NCBI GenBank assembly: GCA_015056385.1
Contig: SVGI01000010.1
Coordinates: 1 to 40,421, forward strand
From: Clostridiales bacterium
GTDB taxonomy: Bacteria > Bacillota > Clostridia > HGM11327
Direction: 5' to 3'
Length of the DNA stretch: 40,421 nucleotides
Shown here: positions 34,002 to 40,421 of the stretch, in pieces
How the letters are laid out: every line of letters starts with the position of its first letter
How positions within the stretch are numbered: the stretch's first letter is position 1
The notes under the pieces: generated by a model
What the model saw: the letters and a program-made list of their open reading frames with translations, nothing else
Told to the model about the DNA's origin: nothing
Databases searched by the model: none
Program-made: the position numbers and the translations under genes

Positions 34002-34476
34002 CAACAACCAACCTTTCTCTTATCTTGTTTCGTGCACGGTGATAGGTAACGCAAGCCCAATTTTCAGACTTACCAAATATTTGTCCTATTTGCTTAAAGC
34101 TTAAATCTGCATATACCCTCCACATAAATACCTCTTTGTATGGCTCCGAGATATCGTGGAGGACTTTTTGTATCTGTATTACCGTATCATTGTGAATCTG
34201 CCGTTCTTCAAAGGATGCTCCTTCTTCTCCAATCTCTAAAGACTCCACAGGCTCTGTTCTGTTTGTCTTTTTCATGTATGAATAATAGCTGTTTTTTGCA
34301 ATCTGACATAACCACACCCGAACATCACATTCGCCACGAAAGCTACTGATAGACTTCATTGCCTTAAAAAACGTTTCGCTGGTGATTTCCTCGGCTATAT
34401 GTTCACTGTTAGATAATTTTCGTATATACAGATAAACATCACTAAAATACTTAGTGTAAATCTGCTCAAACTCCAT
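33985..34476 (-). CDS. ECF-type RNA polymerase sigma factor
   Basis: A 163-aa sigma-70-family protein with regions 2 and 4 only. Region 2 spans YTKYFSDVYLYIRKL through EEITSETFFKAMKSI and DVRVWLCQIAKN. Region 4 holds the HTH YADLSFKQIGQIFGKSENWACVTYHRARNKIRE. It directs transcription of envelope-related genes under control of the overlapping anti-sigma gene. The SD AGGAGGTG is strong, 7 nt before the ATG. An inverted repeat lies about 30-50 bp upstream at 34506-34529. The genes it controls cannot be identified from this window. Confidence 0.93.
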   Translation of the reverse strand: MEFEQIYTKYFSDVYLYIRKLSNSEHIAEEITSETFFKAMKSISSFRGECDVRVWLCQIAKNSYYSYMKKTNRTEPVESLEIGEEGASFEERQIHNDTVIQIQKVLHDISEPYKEVFMWRVYADLSFKQIGQIFGKSENWACVTYHRARNKIRERLVVDEYEK

Positions 34477-34505
34477 TCCCTATCACCTCCTCGCTATATA
34501 AGACT

Positions 34506-34529
34506 ATTGAAGATCTGAAATCTTACAAT
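34506..34529. repeat. Inverted repeat upstream of the ECF sigma gene
   Basis: ATTGAAGAT and ATCTTACAAT are inverted copies (one extra base in the right arm) around a 5-nt centre, 30 bp before the sigma start codon. Position suggests an operator, or part of an autoregulated promoter. This is inference from symmetry only. Confidence 0.35.
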
Positions 34530-34605
34530 TATTTTATAAAATCAATGTATTAATAAACAGATAGCAGGAAACTAACGCCCTGCCATTACCGTTAAAAATT
34601 ACAAG

Positions 34606-34636
34606 AACAGGCCCAGCGAAAACCACTGTGCCTGTT
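34606..34636 (-). terminator. Weak terminator candidate after the metallophosphoesterase
   Basis: AACAGGC-CAG and CTG-GCCTGTT pair with one mismatch around a 9-nt loop, about 50 bp past the end of the parAB-sulfatase unit. The minus-strand tail (CTTGTAATTTTT) has an interrupted U-run. Confidence 0.5.
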
Positions 34637-34684
34637 AATTATTTATAAGTATTACCACATAAGTTGGTTTTTACATGTTTTGCT

Positions 34685-35527
34685 TTACCTCTCTGCATCC
34701 TCTGCATAAAGCTCTATTTCAACAATTTCGGGACAGTTAAAAAATCTTACGGGAATCGTGCTTTCACCAAGGCCGCCCGAAACAATAAGATCCATATCTC
34801 CGACCTTATAAAGTCCCTTTGTCCTCACAGGAAAAAGTCTTCCTCCGCTGGGTGAAAAAACGGCGCCTATTATAGGCAAGCGAATCTGACCGCCGTGCAT
34901 ATGTCCGCACAGCATAAGATCTACACCCTGCTTTGCAAACTCATCGGCATAATCGTTTCTGTGAGTAAGCAACAAATTGAATTGGCGTACGCTTTCGTTT
35001 TCGTCCATAATGTACGAAAGCCTTTCCATAGGGGTATCGAATACGATATTAAACTTTTCCTCATCGGAAAGCCCTACAATAGATATGCTTGCTCCGTCCT
35101 TTACGAAATTATAGCCCTTATCCTCAAGAGAAATAATGCCGTTTTCGTTACAGATAATAAGCTCCTCCTGAGATCTTTTTCCCCTGTACTCGTGGTTGCC
35201 CATTACACAGAATACGGGAGCTATTTTTGAAATACCCTCATACAGGGATACGTAGCTTCCCCCTGCTGTGCCGTGCTCATCTGCCATATCACCTGTTATA
35301 ACTATAATATCAGGCTCCAGCAATGCAATTTTGCTTATTATTTTTTCGTTATTTTCGCCATAATAACGCTCATGCAAATCGCTTAACTGCACTATTTTGA
35401 AGCCGTCAAACTCGGGGGGGAGCTTTTTGTAACGCAGTCTGTAATGCCTTACGGTAAGAATATGCCTTGTCAAAAGGCCTGCCAAGACTAACACACAAAG
35501 CAAAAATATCAATAAATATCCAAACAT
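34685..35527 (-). CDS. Membrane-anchored metallophosphoesterase (YkuE/calcineurin-like)
   Basis: A 280-aa protein with an N-terminal hydrophobic helix (residues about 3-22), then a calcineurin-like phosphoesterase domain. Dinuclear metal motifs are QLSDLHE near 47, VITGDMAD near 76, CVMGNHEYRG near 109, LLLTHRN near 187 and LCGHMHGGQIRLP near 206. Relatives such as YkuE act on lipid-linked phosphoesters outside the membrane; the substrate here is unknown. The SD AAGGA is clear. It is the last gene of the cyclase-parA-parB-sulfatase-maturase unit, 9 nt after the maturase. Confidence 0.92.
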   Translation of the reverse strand: MFGYLLIFLLCVLVLAGLLTRHILTVRHYRLRYKKLPPEFDGFKIVQLSDLHERYYGENNEKIISKIALLEPDIIVITGDMADEHGTAGGSYVSLYEGISKIAPVFCVMGNHEYRGKRSQEELIICNENGIISLEDKGYNFVKDGASISIVGLSDEEKFNIVFDTPMERLSYIMDENESVRQFNLLLTHRNDYADEFAKQGVDLMLCGHMHGGQIRLPIIGAVFSPSGGRLFPVRTKGLYKVGDMDLIVSGGLGESTIPVRFFNCPEIVEIELYAEDAER

Positions 35528-35536
35528 TTTATTTCC

Positions 35537-36634
35537 TTATTTTACGGCGGCTATTGCCCGTGCCACCTTTACAATGTTCTCTGCATTATTGCGGTAGAAT
35601 TTTTTAAGCTCATTACAGTATTTGAATTTACCCTCGCTATCCTGCATGCGTCTGCAGCCCGACGTACACATGGCATATATTTCACAGGCCTTACATGCTT
35701 CGCGCGTGTTTTCAATTCTGTAATTCATAAAGCCTTTGGCTGTGGGAGAGTCAAACATCTCTCTAAACGAATTTTTGTGGATATTTCCACAAAAGTAATT
35801 ATCACCTGTATAAAAATCACAGGGATAGACATCTCCGTTTGCCTCTATAACGTTTTGCATGGTACATCTGCCCATCATTTCGCAAACGGTAGGCGTACGG
35901 TAAAGCAGCATATCTATTATGGCGTTGAAATCTCTTATATAGATATCTTCACCAAGCATAATATCCCTGCTCCATAACGAAAAAAGCTTGTTCAAATAGA
36001 TATAATACTCTTCCCCACTTAAGGACCATTTTTCACTGTAATTACTGTCGTCTATAACAGGTATAAACTGTATTCTTCTAAATCCGTTTTTTTTGTAAAA
36101 ATTATATACAGATTCAATATGACCTGCAAGCCGGCGGGTTACAACTGTAAGAATATTAAAGCTTACAGAGTATTTTTTCAGAAGCTCGATAGACTTAATA
36201 ACCCTTGGAAACGTACTGTTACCCTCAATATCGTGCCTTAAGGCAGAATGAACAGCATTATCCCCATCCAATGATATTCCGATTAAAATATCGTTTTGAG
36301 CAAAAAACTCGCACCATTCACTGTTTATAAGAGTACCGTTTGTCTGTACAGAAACAGTACAGGGAATTTTATTTGTGTTATATTCCTTAATATACTGCAT
36401 TGCAGATTTGTAAAAATCAATACCTGCAAGCATAGGCTCACCGCCCTGAAATACAATATCCACCCTATCCCGTGTTTCCTCAAACAGGCGCCTTATTATA
36501 ACACGCAGAGTTTCAAGGGACATTTTCCCCTTGTTGGCTTTACTGCGAAGAGCGCTGTCCCTTTTGTAAAAGCAATATTCACACGCCATATTACAGGCAC
36601 AGGATACGGGCTTTATAAGCGTTGAGATTCCCAT
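35537..36634 (-). CDS. Anaerobic sulfatase-maturating enzyme (radical SAM, SPASM)
   Basis: A 365-aa oxygen-sensitive enzyme that converts the active-site Cys or Ser of sulfatases to formylglycine. The radical-SAM motif is CNMACEYC at 14-21, with GGEPML near 65-70 and QTNGTLI near 97. The SPASM part carries the auxiliary-cluster cysteines (GRCTMQ, YPCDFY, CKACEIYAMCTSGCRR, KYC). It directly follows the sulfatase gene, leaving 5 nt, and has no visible SD, so it probably depends on coupled translation or reinitiation. The pairing makes the substrate clear: the Cys-type sulfatase next door. Confidence 0.95.
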   Translation of the reverse strand: MGISTLIKPVSCACNMACEYCFYKRDSALRSKANKGKMSLETLRVIIRRLFEETRDRVDIVFQGGEPMLAGIDFYKSAMQYIKEYNTNKIPCTVSVQTNGTLINSEWCEFFAQNDILIGISLDGDNAVHSALRHDIEGNSTFPRVIKSIELLKKYSVSFNILTVVTRRLAGHIESVYNFYKKNGFRRIQFIPVIDDSNYSEKWSLSGEEYYIYLNKLFSLWSRDIMLGEDIYIRDFNAIIDMLLYRTPTVCEMMGRCTMQNVIEANGDVYPCDFYTGDNYFCGNIHKNSFREMFDSPTAKGFMNYRIENTREACKACEIYAMCTSGCRRMQDSEGKFKYCNELKKFYRNNAENIVKVARAIAAVK

Positions 36635-36639
36635 TTTTA

Positions 36640-38025
36640 TCAGTATTTTCGCCCTGTTTCAAGCTGCCTGCCTGCCCAGGAGCAGATAGGATCCTTACAT
36701 CTCACAAGCTCTGCCAAAAGCATTTTTCGAAGCTTGGGAAGTATATTGGCATATTCAGAGTCGTGTATGCGGTTACAAAGCTCGTAGGGATCCTTTTCAA
36801 GATCATAAAGCTCATCTGTATCCGTAAGGTTCCATACGTATTTAATATTGCCCTGCTTTATCATACGCTGACAAAACAAGCCAAACTGCTGACCGTTATA
36901 CGTAGAAACAGTCCAATCACATCCGCTTTCTTCACCCTGAAGATTGCTTACCATAGATTTTCCGTGGAAGCCGTATTCCTCCTTAACAGGCATACCTGTT
37001 AACTCTAGAAGCGTAGGAGGCAAATCAAGGCACTGGCTTACGTAATCCTTTACACGGTGAGGCTCAAGCTTGGTGCCGTACCTTACGATAAGGGGAATAT
37101 GGCATACATCCTCATACATAATGTAGTGCTTATCTATCATTCTGTGTGAACCGCACATATCACCATGGTCGCTTGTATATACAACTATCGTATCCTCGGC
37201 AAGGCCCGTTTCATCAAGATAGTTCAAAATACGGCCGACAGCATCGTCGTACTGTGAAATTATGCCGTAGTAGTATGCAACTGTTTTGCTCCAATCCTCC
37301 CACGTCATATTTTCAAGGCCCCAGCTTAATACCTGCTGCTTCTGGATATAGGGCTTATTTTCAAAATCATCTGCAAAGCCGCCCCACTGAGGCACCTCAC
37401 TTGGTGAATACATAGTATCAAAGGGCGGACAGGGTCGGCAGGGCAAGTGAGGCTGGGGGTTATCCATATGGACGTACCAGGGCTTATCGCCCTTTGAAAG
37501 CCTTTCTATTTCACCTATAACTCTCTCTGCCGCAAGATGAGTGTAGCTATAATCAAGCTCAACAGGGTCTGTTTCACCGAAATAGCCGTTTGTATAATTT
37601 ATATTACCGTATTTTTCAATACAGGGCTTATTTATGTCCCCGCGTGATATATACGTATCGAAGCCGTAATCAAGAGGAGAATTATCCGGATCTGTATCCC
37701 ATATGCCAACGTATGACGTAGCATAGCCGCTATCGCGGAGATCCCTTGTCCAGCTGGGGGCCTCTGCGCTTATATGGTGAACGGGAAATACGATGTGATG
37801 ATTCCATAAAGCGCCCATGCATTCGGGCCTTTTGCCTGAAAACAGAACCTGACGGGCAGGGGCACACACAGGAATGGGTGTATACGCATTGTCAAACGTA
37901 ACACCCTCCTGAGATAATCTATCCAAATTCGGGGTCCTTACAGGATATGAATCGTTATATCCAAGGCAATCCCACCTTTGCTGGTCGTACATTAAAAAAA
38001 GTATATTTGGCCTTTTTTCAGACAT
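36640..38025 (-). CDS. Cytosolic sulfatase, Cys-type formylglycine enzyme
   Basis: A 461-aa sulfatase of the alkaline-phosphatase superfamily. NILFLMYDQQRWD at 7-19 has the first metal Asp. The maturation motif CAPAR lies at 54-58, with Cys54 as the formylglycine precursor. DNPQPHLPC near 188 and TSDHGDMCGSHRMIDKH near 284 complete the metal and substrate site. No signal peptide is present, so it acts in the cytosol, probably on imported sulfated sugars; the substrate class is unknown. The SD-like GTGAGG lies in the last codons of parB, and the ATG begins one base after the parB stop, so it is tightly coupled to parB. Confidence 0.94.
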   Translation of the reverse strand: MSEKRPNILFLMYDQQRWDCLGYNDSYPVRTPNLDRLSQEGVTFDNAYTPIPVCAPARQVLFSGKRPECMGALWNHHIVFPVHHISAEAPSWTRDLRDSGYATSYVGIWDTDPDNSPLDYGFDTYISRGDINKPCIEKYGNINYTNGYFGETDPVELDYSYTHLAAERVIGEIERLSKGDKPWYVHMDNPQPHLPCRPCPPFDTMYSPSEVPQWGGFADDFENKPYIQKQQVLSWGLENMTWEDWSKTVAYYYGIISQYDDAVGRILNYLDETGLAEDTIVVYTSDHGDMCGSHRMIDKHYIMYEDVCHIPLIVRYGTKLEPHRVKDYVSQCLDLPPTLLELTGMPVKEEYGFHGKSMVSNLQGEESGCDWTVSTYNGQQFGLFCQRMIKQGNIKYVWNLTDTDELYDLEKDPYELCNRIHDSEYANILPKLRKMLLAELVRCKDPICSWAGRQLETGRKY

Positions 38026-38026
38026 T

Positions 38027-38899
38027 TTATTTCCTCACCAGCATAGAATAAATACGATCCAGCTCGTCATCACCGTAATACTCTATTTTTATAGTTCCCT
38101 TTTTCTCGCCGTAATCAACGATAACCTTTGTCTGAAGCCTTTCGGTAAGCTTATCTGTAATATCTGTAACAAAAACAGGAATTTCCTTCTTTTTGGGATC
38201 TTCCTTTTTATCCTCGGGCTTTGCCTTTAATTTCGCAGCAAGCTGCTCTGTCTGGCGCACTGAAAGATCCTTTTCAACTACGTCCTTGGCAAGCTGAAGC
38301 ATCATATCCTCATTTTCAAGGGCAAGAATTGCTCTTGCATGGCCTGCGGAAAGCACACCCTCTGAAACCATATCCAATACCTTTTTGGGAAGATTCAAAA
38401 GGCGGAGAATATTGGCAACGGCGGGCCTGCTTCTGCCTATGCTTGCAGCGGCAGCCTCCTGAGTATAGCCGAATTCATCCATAAGGCGTTTAATGCCCAT
38501 TGCCTCTTCAACAGGATTAAGATCCTCTCTCTGAAGATTTTCTATAAGAGAAATTTCAGCCGTTTCCTCATCTGTAAGATTTTTTATAATAGCGGGAATT
38601 TCTGTAACGCCTGCAAGATTTGCAGCCCTCCAGCGCCTTTCACCTGAAACTATAATGTATCTTTCACCGTTTTTCTTAACGATAATAGGCTCGATAATTC
38701 CGTATCTCTTTATTGATAAGGAAAGCTCCTCAAGGGCTCTTGCATCAAACACCTTACGTGCCTGCTTTTTATCAGGGTCTATATCACCCCAATTCAAAAG
38801 AACGTACCCTTCCTTCTTCTGCTTTTCTTCTATCTGTATATCCGAACCAAAGAAAACATCCAAGCCCTTACCGAGACCTGTTCTTTTTTGTGTAGCCAT
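38027..38899 (-). CDS. parB: Chromosome partitioning protein ParB (Spo0J)
   Basis: A 290-aa centromere-binding CTPase. It starts RTGLGKGLDVFFG as usual, with the CTP-binding signature GERRWRAANLAG near 86-97, NLQREDLNPVEEA near 117-129, and the HTH YTQEAAAASIGRSRPAVANILRLL near 141-164. A charged linker and dimerisation tail end the protein. With ParA it loads SMC and segregates origins; in spore-formers it also affects Spo0A control. The SD AAGGAG is within the last parA codons. parA is 6 bp upstream and a sulfatase follows one base after the stop, which is unusual. No convincing parS site was found in the window. Confidence 0.96.
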   Translation of the reverse strand: MATQKRTGLGKGLDVFFGSDIQIEEKQKKEGYVLLNWGDIDPDKKQARKVFDARALEELSLSIKRYGIIEPIIVKKNGERYIIVSGERRWRAANLAGVTEIPAIIKNLTDEETAEISLIENLQREDLNPVEEAMGIKRLMDEFGYTQEAAAASIGRSRPAVANILRLLNLPKKVLDMVSEGVLSAGHARAILALENEDMMLQLAKDVVEKDLSVRQTEQLAAKLKAKPEDKKEDPKKKEIPVFVTDITDKLTERLQTKVIVDYGEKKGTIKIEYYGDDELDRIYSMLVRK

Positions 38900-38905
38900 T
38901 TTAGT

Positions 38906-39670
38906 TTAACGCTCCTTTGAAATTATTTCTGCGGCCAGGCTGTTATACGCCATTGCGCCTGTGGATTCCGGGCTGTACTGCTGTATTGTAAGACCAAAGC
39001 TTGGCGCTTCGCTTAATCTAATATTTCTGGGTATCAAGGTGTTGAAAAGCTTTGTGGGGAAGTGCTTTTTAACCTCCGCAGCAACCTGACCCGAAAGATT
39101 ATTGCGCTTATCGTACATTGTAAGAACAACACCCTCTATATCAATAGTTGAATTGAGATTTTTTCGGACCATATTTATAGTGTACATAAGCTGACTTAAG
39201 CCCTCAAGGGCATAAAACTCGCACTGGATAGGAACTATTACCTTATCACAGGCAGTAAGTCCGTTTAACGTTATAAGGCCAAGTGAGGGAGGGCAGTCTA
39301 TTATTATATAATCGTAATTTGCCCTTACCTTATCGAGACTCCTCTTCAAAACGGTTTCTCTTGACATAGTGGAAATAAGCTCTATTTCCGCTCCTGCAAG
39401 ATCCAGGCTTGATGGAAGTAAATCGAGATTGGTAACAGAGGTGCTTATTATACAGTCCCCGGTGCTTACGTTGGAAAGCATAATATCGTACGTAGAATAC
39501 TTAAGCGTAGACTTAAATACGCCAAGGCCCGTAGTTGCATTACCCTGTGGGTCTATATCACACAAAAGAACCCTCTTACCGCAGTGCGCAAGACCTCCGG
39601 CTAAGTTAACCGCGGTAGTGGTTTTACCTACACCGCCCTTTTGGTTTGTTACTGCAAAAATTTTAGCCAT
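38906..39670 (-). CDS. parA: Chromosome partitioning ATPase ParA (Soj)
   Basis: A 254-aa ParA/MinD-type ATPase. The deviant Walker A KGGVGKTT is at 11-18, with CDIDPQGNATTGLG near 39-52 and IIIDCPPSLG (Walker B) near 122. It works with ParB in origin segregation and modulates replication initiation. The ATG at 39670 was chosen because it starts the conserved MAKIFAVTNQKGG; an ATG 14 codons upstream overlaps the cyclase gene. The SD is weak (AAAGGA, 13 nt away). It begins 17 bp after the cyclase stop, so it is probably on that gene's transcript. Confidence 0.96.
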   Translation of the reverse strand: MAKIFAVTNQKGGVGKTTTAVNLAGGLAHCGKRVLLCDIDPQGNATTGLGVFKSTLKYSTYDIMLSNVSTGDCIISTSVTNLDLLPSSLDLAGAEIELISTMSRETVLKRSLDKVRANYDYIIIDCPPSLGLITLNGLTACDKVIVPIQCEFYALEGLSQLMYTINMVRKNLNSTIDIEGVVLTMYDKRNNLSGQVAAEVKKHFPTKLFNTLIPRNIRLSEAPSFGLTIQQYSPESTGAMAYNSLAAEIISKER

Positions 39671-39687
39671 AAATATATCCGTTTCCT

Positions 39688-40317
39688 TTAATTCTTTTCC
39701 CTTAAAATACATCTTACGGGAGCTCCGTCCTCACATGAAAGCTTCATAGGAAGACATACAAGCTCATATTCACCACCCGGAACATCCCTTAAATTCAGGC
39801 TTTCCACTATTACCTCTCCCCCGTTGGTGAAAAAACTATTATGTACCTCAAGGGTTTTACCCCATACACCCAAGGAAAGGTAATCCACCCCCAGAAGCCT
39901 TACGCCCATGGAGAGTATATACTCCACTGCCCCGGCATCCACGGAGGCATAGTCTGTTTTGAAATCACCGTAAAATTCCCTTTGAGAATTACTTGTCTTT
40001 ATTAAAAGACGCCTTGTTCCCTTAGGAATAAGCCCCTCAATGTCATTACGGGATATTTCCCTTTTATTCAGTATTTCTATAACAAGGCAATCCCCGATTA
40101 AAAGCTCTAATTCTATTTGCGAAAGCCTTTTTCCGTCTTTAAAAACATGGTATGGGGCATCCATGTGTGTACCGGCGTGAGAGCCAAGCACCAATGACGT
40201 AAGGTTACAGACATCCCCATTATCAATGCTGGCACTACCCTTTACGCTGACAGGAGGATCACCCGGCCACACCGGTGTATCCGAGCATAAAGCATGTGTA
40301 ATATCATATATCTTCAT
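39688..40317 (-). CDS. Kynurenine-formamidase-like cyclase family protein
   Basis: A 209-aa metal-dependent hydrolase of the cyclase family (kynurenine formamidase, isatin hydrolase and similar). The signature HAGTHMDAPYH at 47-57 supplies metal ligands. YDITHALCSDTPVWPGDPP starts the protein, and GVRLLGVDYLSLGV lies near 140. No other tryptophan-degradation genes are here, so the substrate is open. AGGAGGAG lies 6 nt before the ATG and a promoter lies 28 bp upstream. It is the first gene of the unit containing parA and parB. Confidence 0.9.
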   Translation of the reverse strand: MKIYDITHALCSDTPVWPGDPPVSVKGSASIDNGDVCNLTSLVLGSHAGTHMDAPYHVFKDGKRLSQIELELLIGDCLVIEILNKREISRNDIEGLIPKGTRRLLIKTSNSQREFYGDFKTDYASVDAGAVEYILSMGVRLLGVDYLSLGVWGKTLEVHNSFFTNGGEVIVESLNLRDVPGGEYELVCLPMKLSCEDGAPVRCILREKN

Positions 40318-40344
40318 GAAACACTCCTCCTATTTTATTTAATT

Positions 40345-40373
40345 ATTATACCATATATCTTAAAATGCAACAA
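40345..40373 (-). promoter_or_regulatory. Promoter of the cyclase-parA-parB-sulfatase unit
   Basis: On the minus strand, TTGTTG (40368-40373), 17 bp, TATAAT (40345-40350), giving a leader of about 20 nt. It is the only clear promoter seen ahead of parA. Confidence 0.7.
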
Positions 40374-40386
40374 GAAATAAAATAAA

Positions 40387-40420
40387 AAAACGGCTGTACC
40401 CATTAAAGTACAGCCGTTTT
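40387..40420. terminator. Terminator at the right edge, belonging to a gene outside the window
   Basis: AAAACGGCTGTAC / GTACAGCCGTTTT form a perfect 13-bp stem with an 8-nt loop. The minus-strand side continues in T residues, so it probably ends a minus-strand gene lying beyond the window; it could work in both directions. Confidence 0.8.
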
Positions 40421-40421
40421 C

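Noticed and set aside
1-40421. CRISPR arrays, insertion sequences, phage genes and integration sites.
   Set aside because: No regularly spaced repeats, transposase or integrase reading frames, or flanking direct repeats were seen.

Overview
The window reads as chromosomal DNA of an anaerobic, spore-lineage Firmicute, most likely a gut-associated Clostridia member (Oscillospirales-like; inference). The pointers are WhiA, HprK, the sporulation pair YqfC/YqfD followed by PhoH, an ECF sigma factor with a zf-HC2 anti-sigma factor, ribosomal protein S21, two radical-SAM enzymes that need anaerobic conditions, strong AGGAGG-type ribosome binding sites, and textbook sigma-A promoters with 17-bp spacers. 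No phage, insertion sequence, CRISPR array or riboswitch was found.

Layout. 1-1.4 kb: a membrane-anchored XRE regulator with a zinc ribbon, tRNA-Ser(GCU), and rpsU driven divergently from the tRNA. 1.4-3.7 kb: a small Cys-rich protein, an unknown 237-aa protein and a parallel beta-helix protein; the last two form a two-gene unit behind a consensus promoter. 3.8-13.9 kb (minus strand): a long housekeeping run in transcription order uvrC, Cof-type HAD phosphatase, hprK, ROK glucokinase, murB, whiA, dnaE. This is the usual clostridial uvrC-hprK-murB-whiA neighbourhood, but rapZ and yvcK are missing between murB and whiA. 14.0-17.4 kb (plus): a lipoprotein, yqfC, yqfD, phoH. 17.5-19.9 kb (minus): birA (ligase only) and a CLC anion transporter with an unusual anion-binding motif. 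20.1-26.0 kb (plus): typA, then mnmE, mnmG, rsmG.

26.2-32.6 kb (plus) is an accessory carbohydrate module: a TIM-barrel sugar isomerase/epimerase, a Gfo/Idh/MocA dehydrogenase and a large GH38 alpha-mannosidase, all with codon choice suggesting high expression, followed by a YtqA/YhcC-type radical-SAM protein. 32.7-34.5 kb (minus) is an ECF sigma / anti-sigma / VanZ operon. 34.7-40.4 kb (minus) is one tightly packed transcription unit: a kynurenine-formamidase-like cyclase, parA, parB, a cytosolic sulfatase, its radical-SAM maturase, and a membrane-anchored metallophosphoesterase.

How the parts fit. The mnmE-mnmG-rsmG block and parA-parB normally adjoin near the replication origin. Here they are split by about 12 kb of accessory genes, and parAB points the other way. 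Sulfatase plus maturase, GH38 mannosidase and sugar oxidoreductases suggest intracellular processing of sulfated or mannosylated glycan fragments; no transporter for them lies in the window. The strongest candidates for something new are the highly promoted beta-helix/unknown pair, the parAB-sulfatase operon, and a terminator hairpin that would also bury the ribosome binding site of the gene after the mannosidase. All calls come from reading the sequence; no searches were run.
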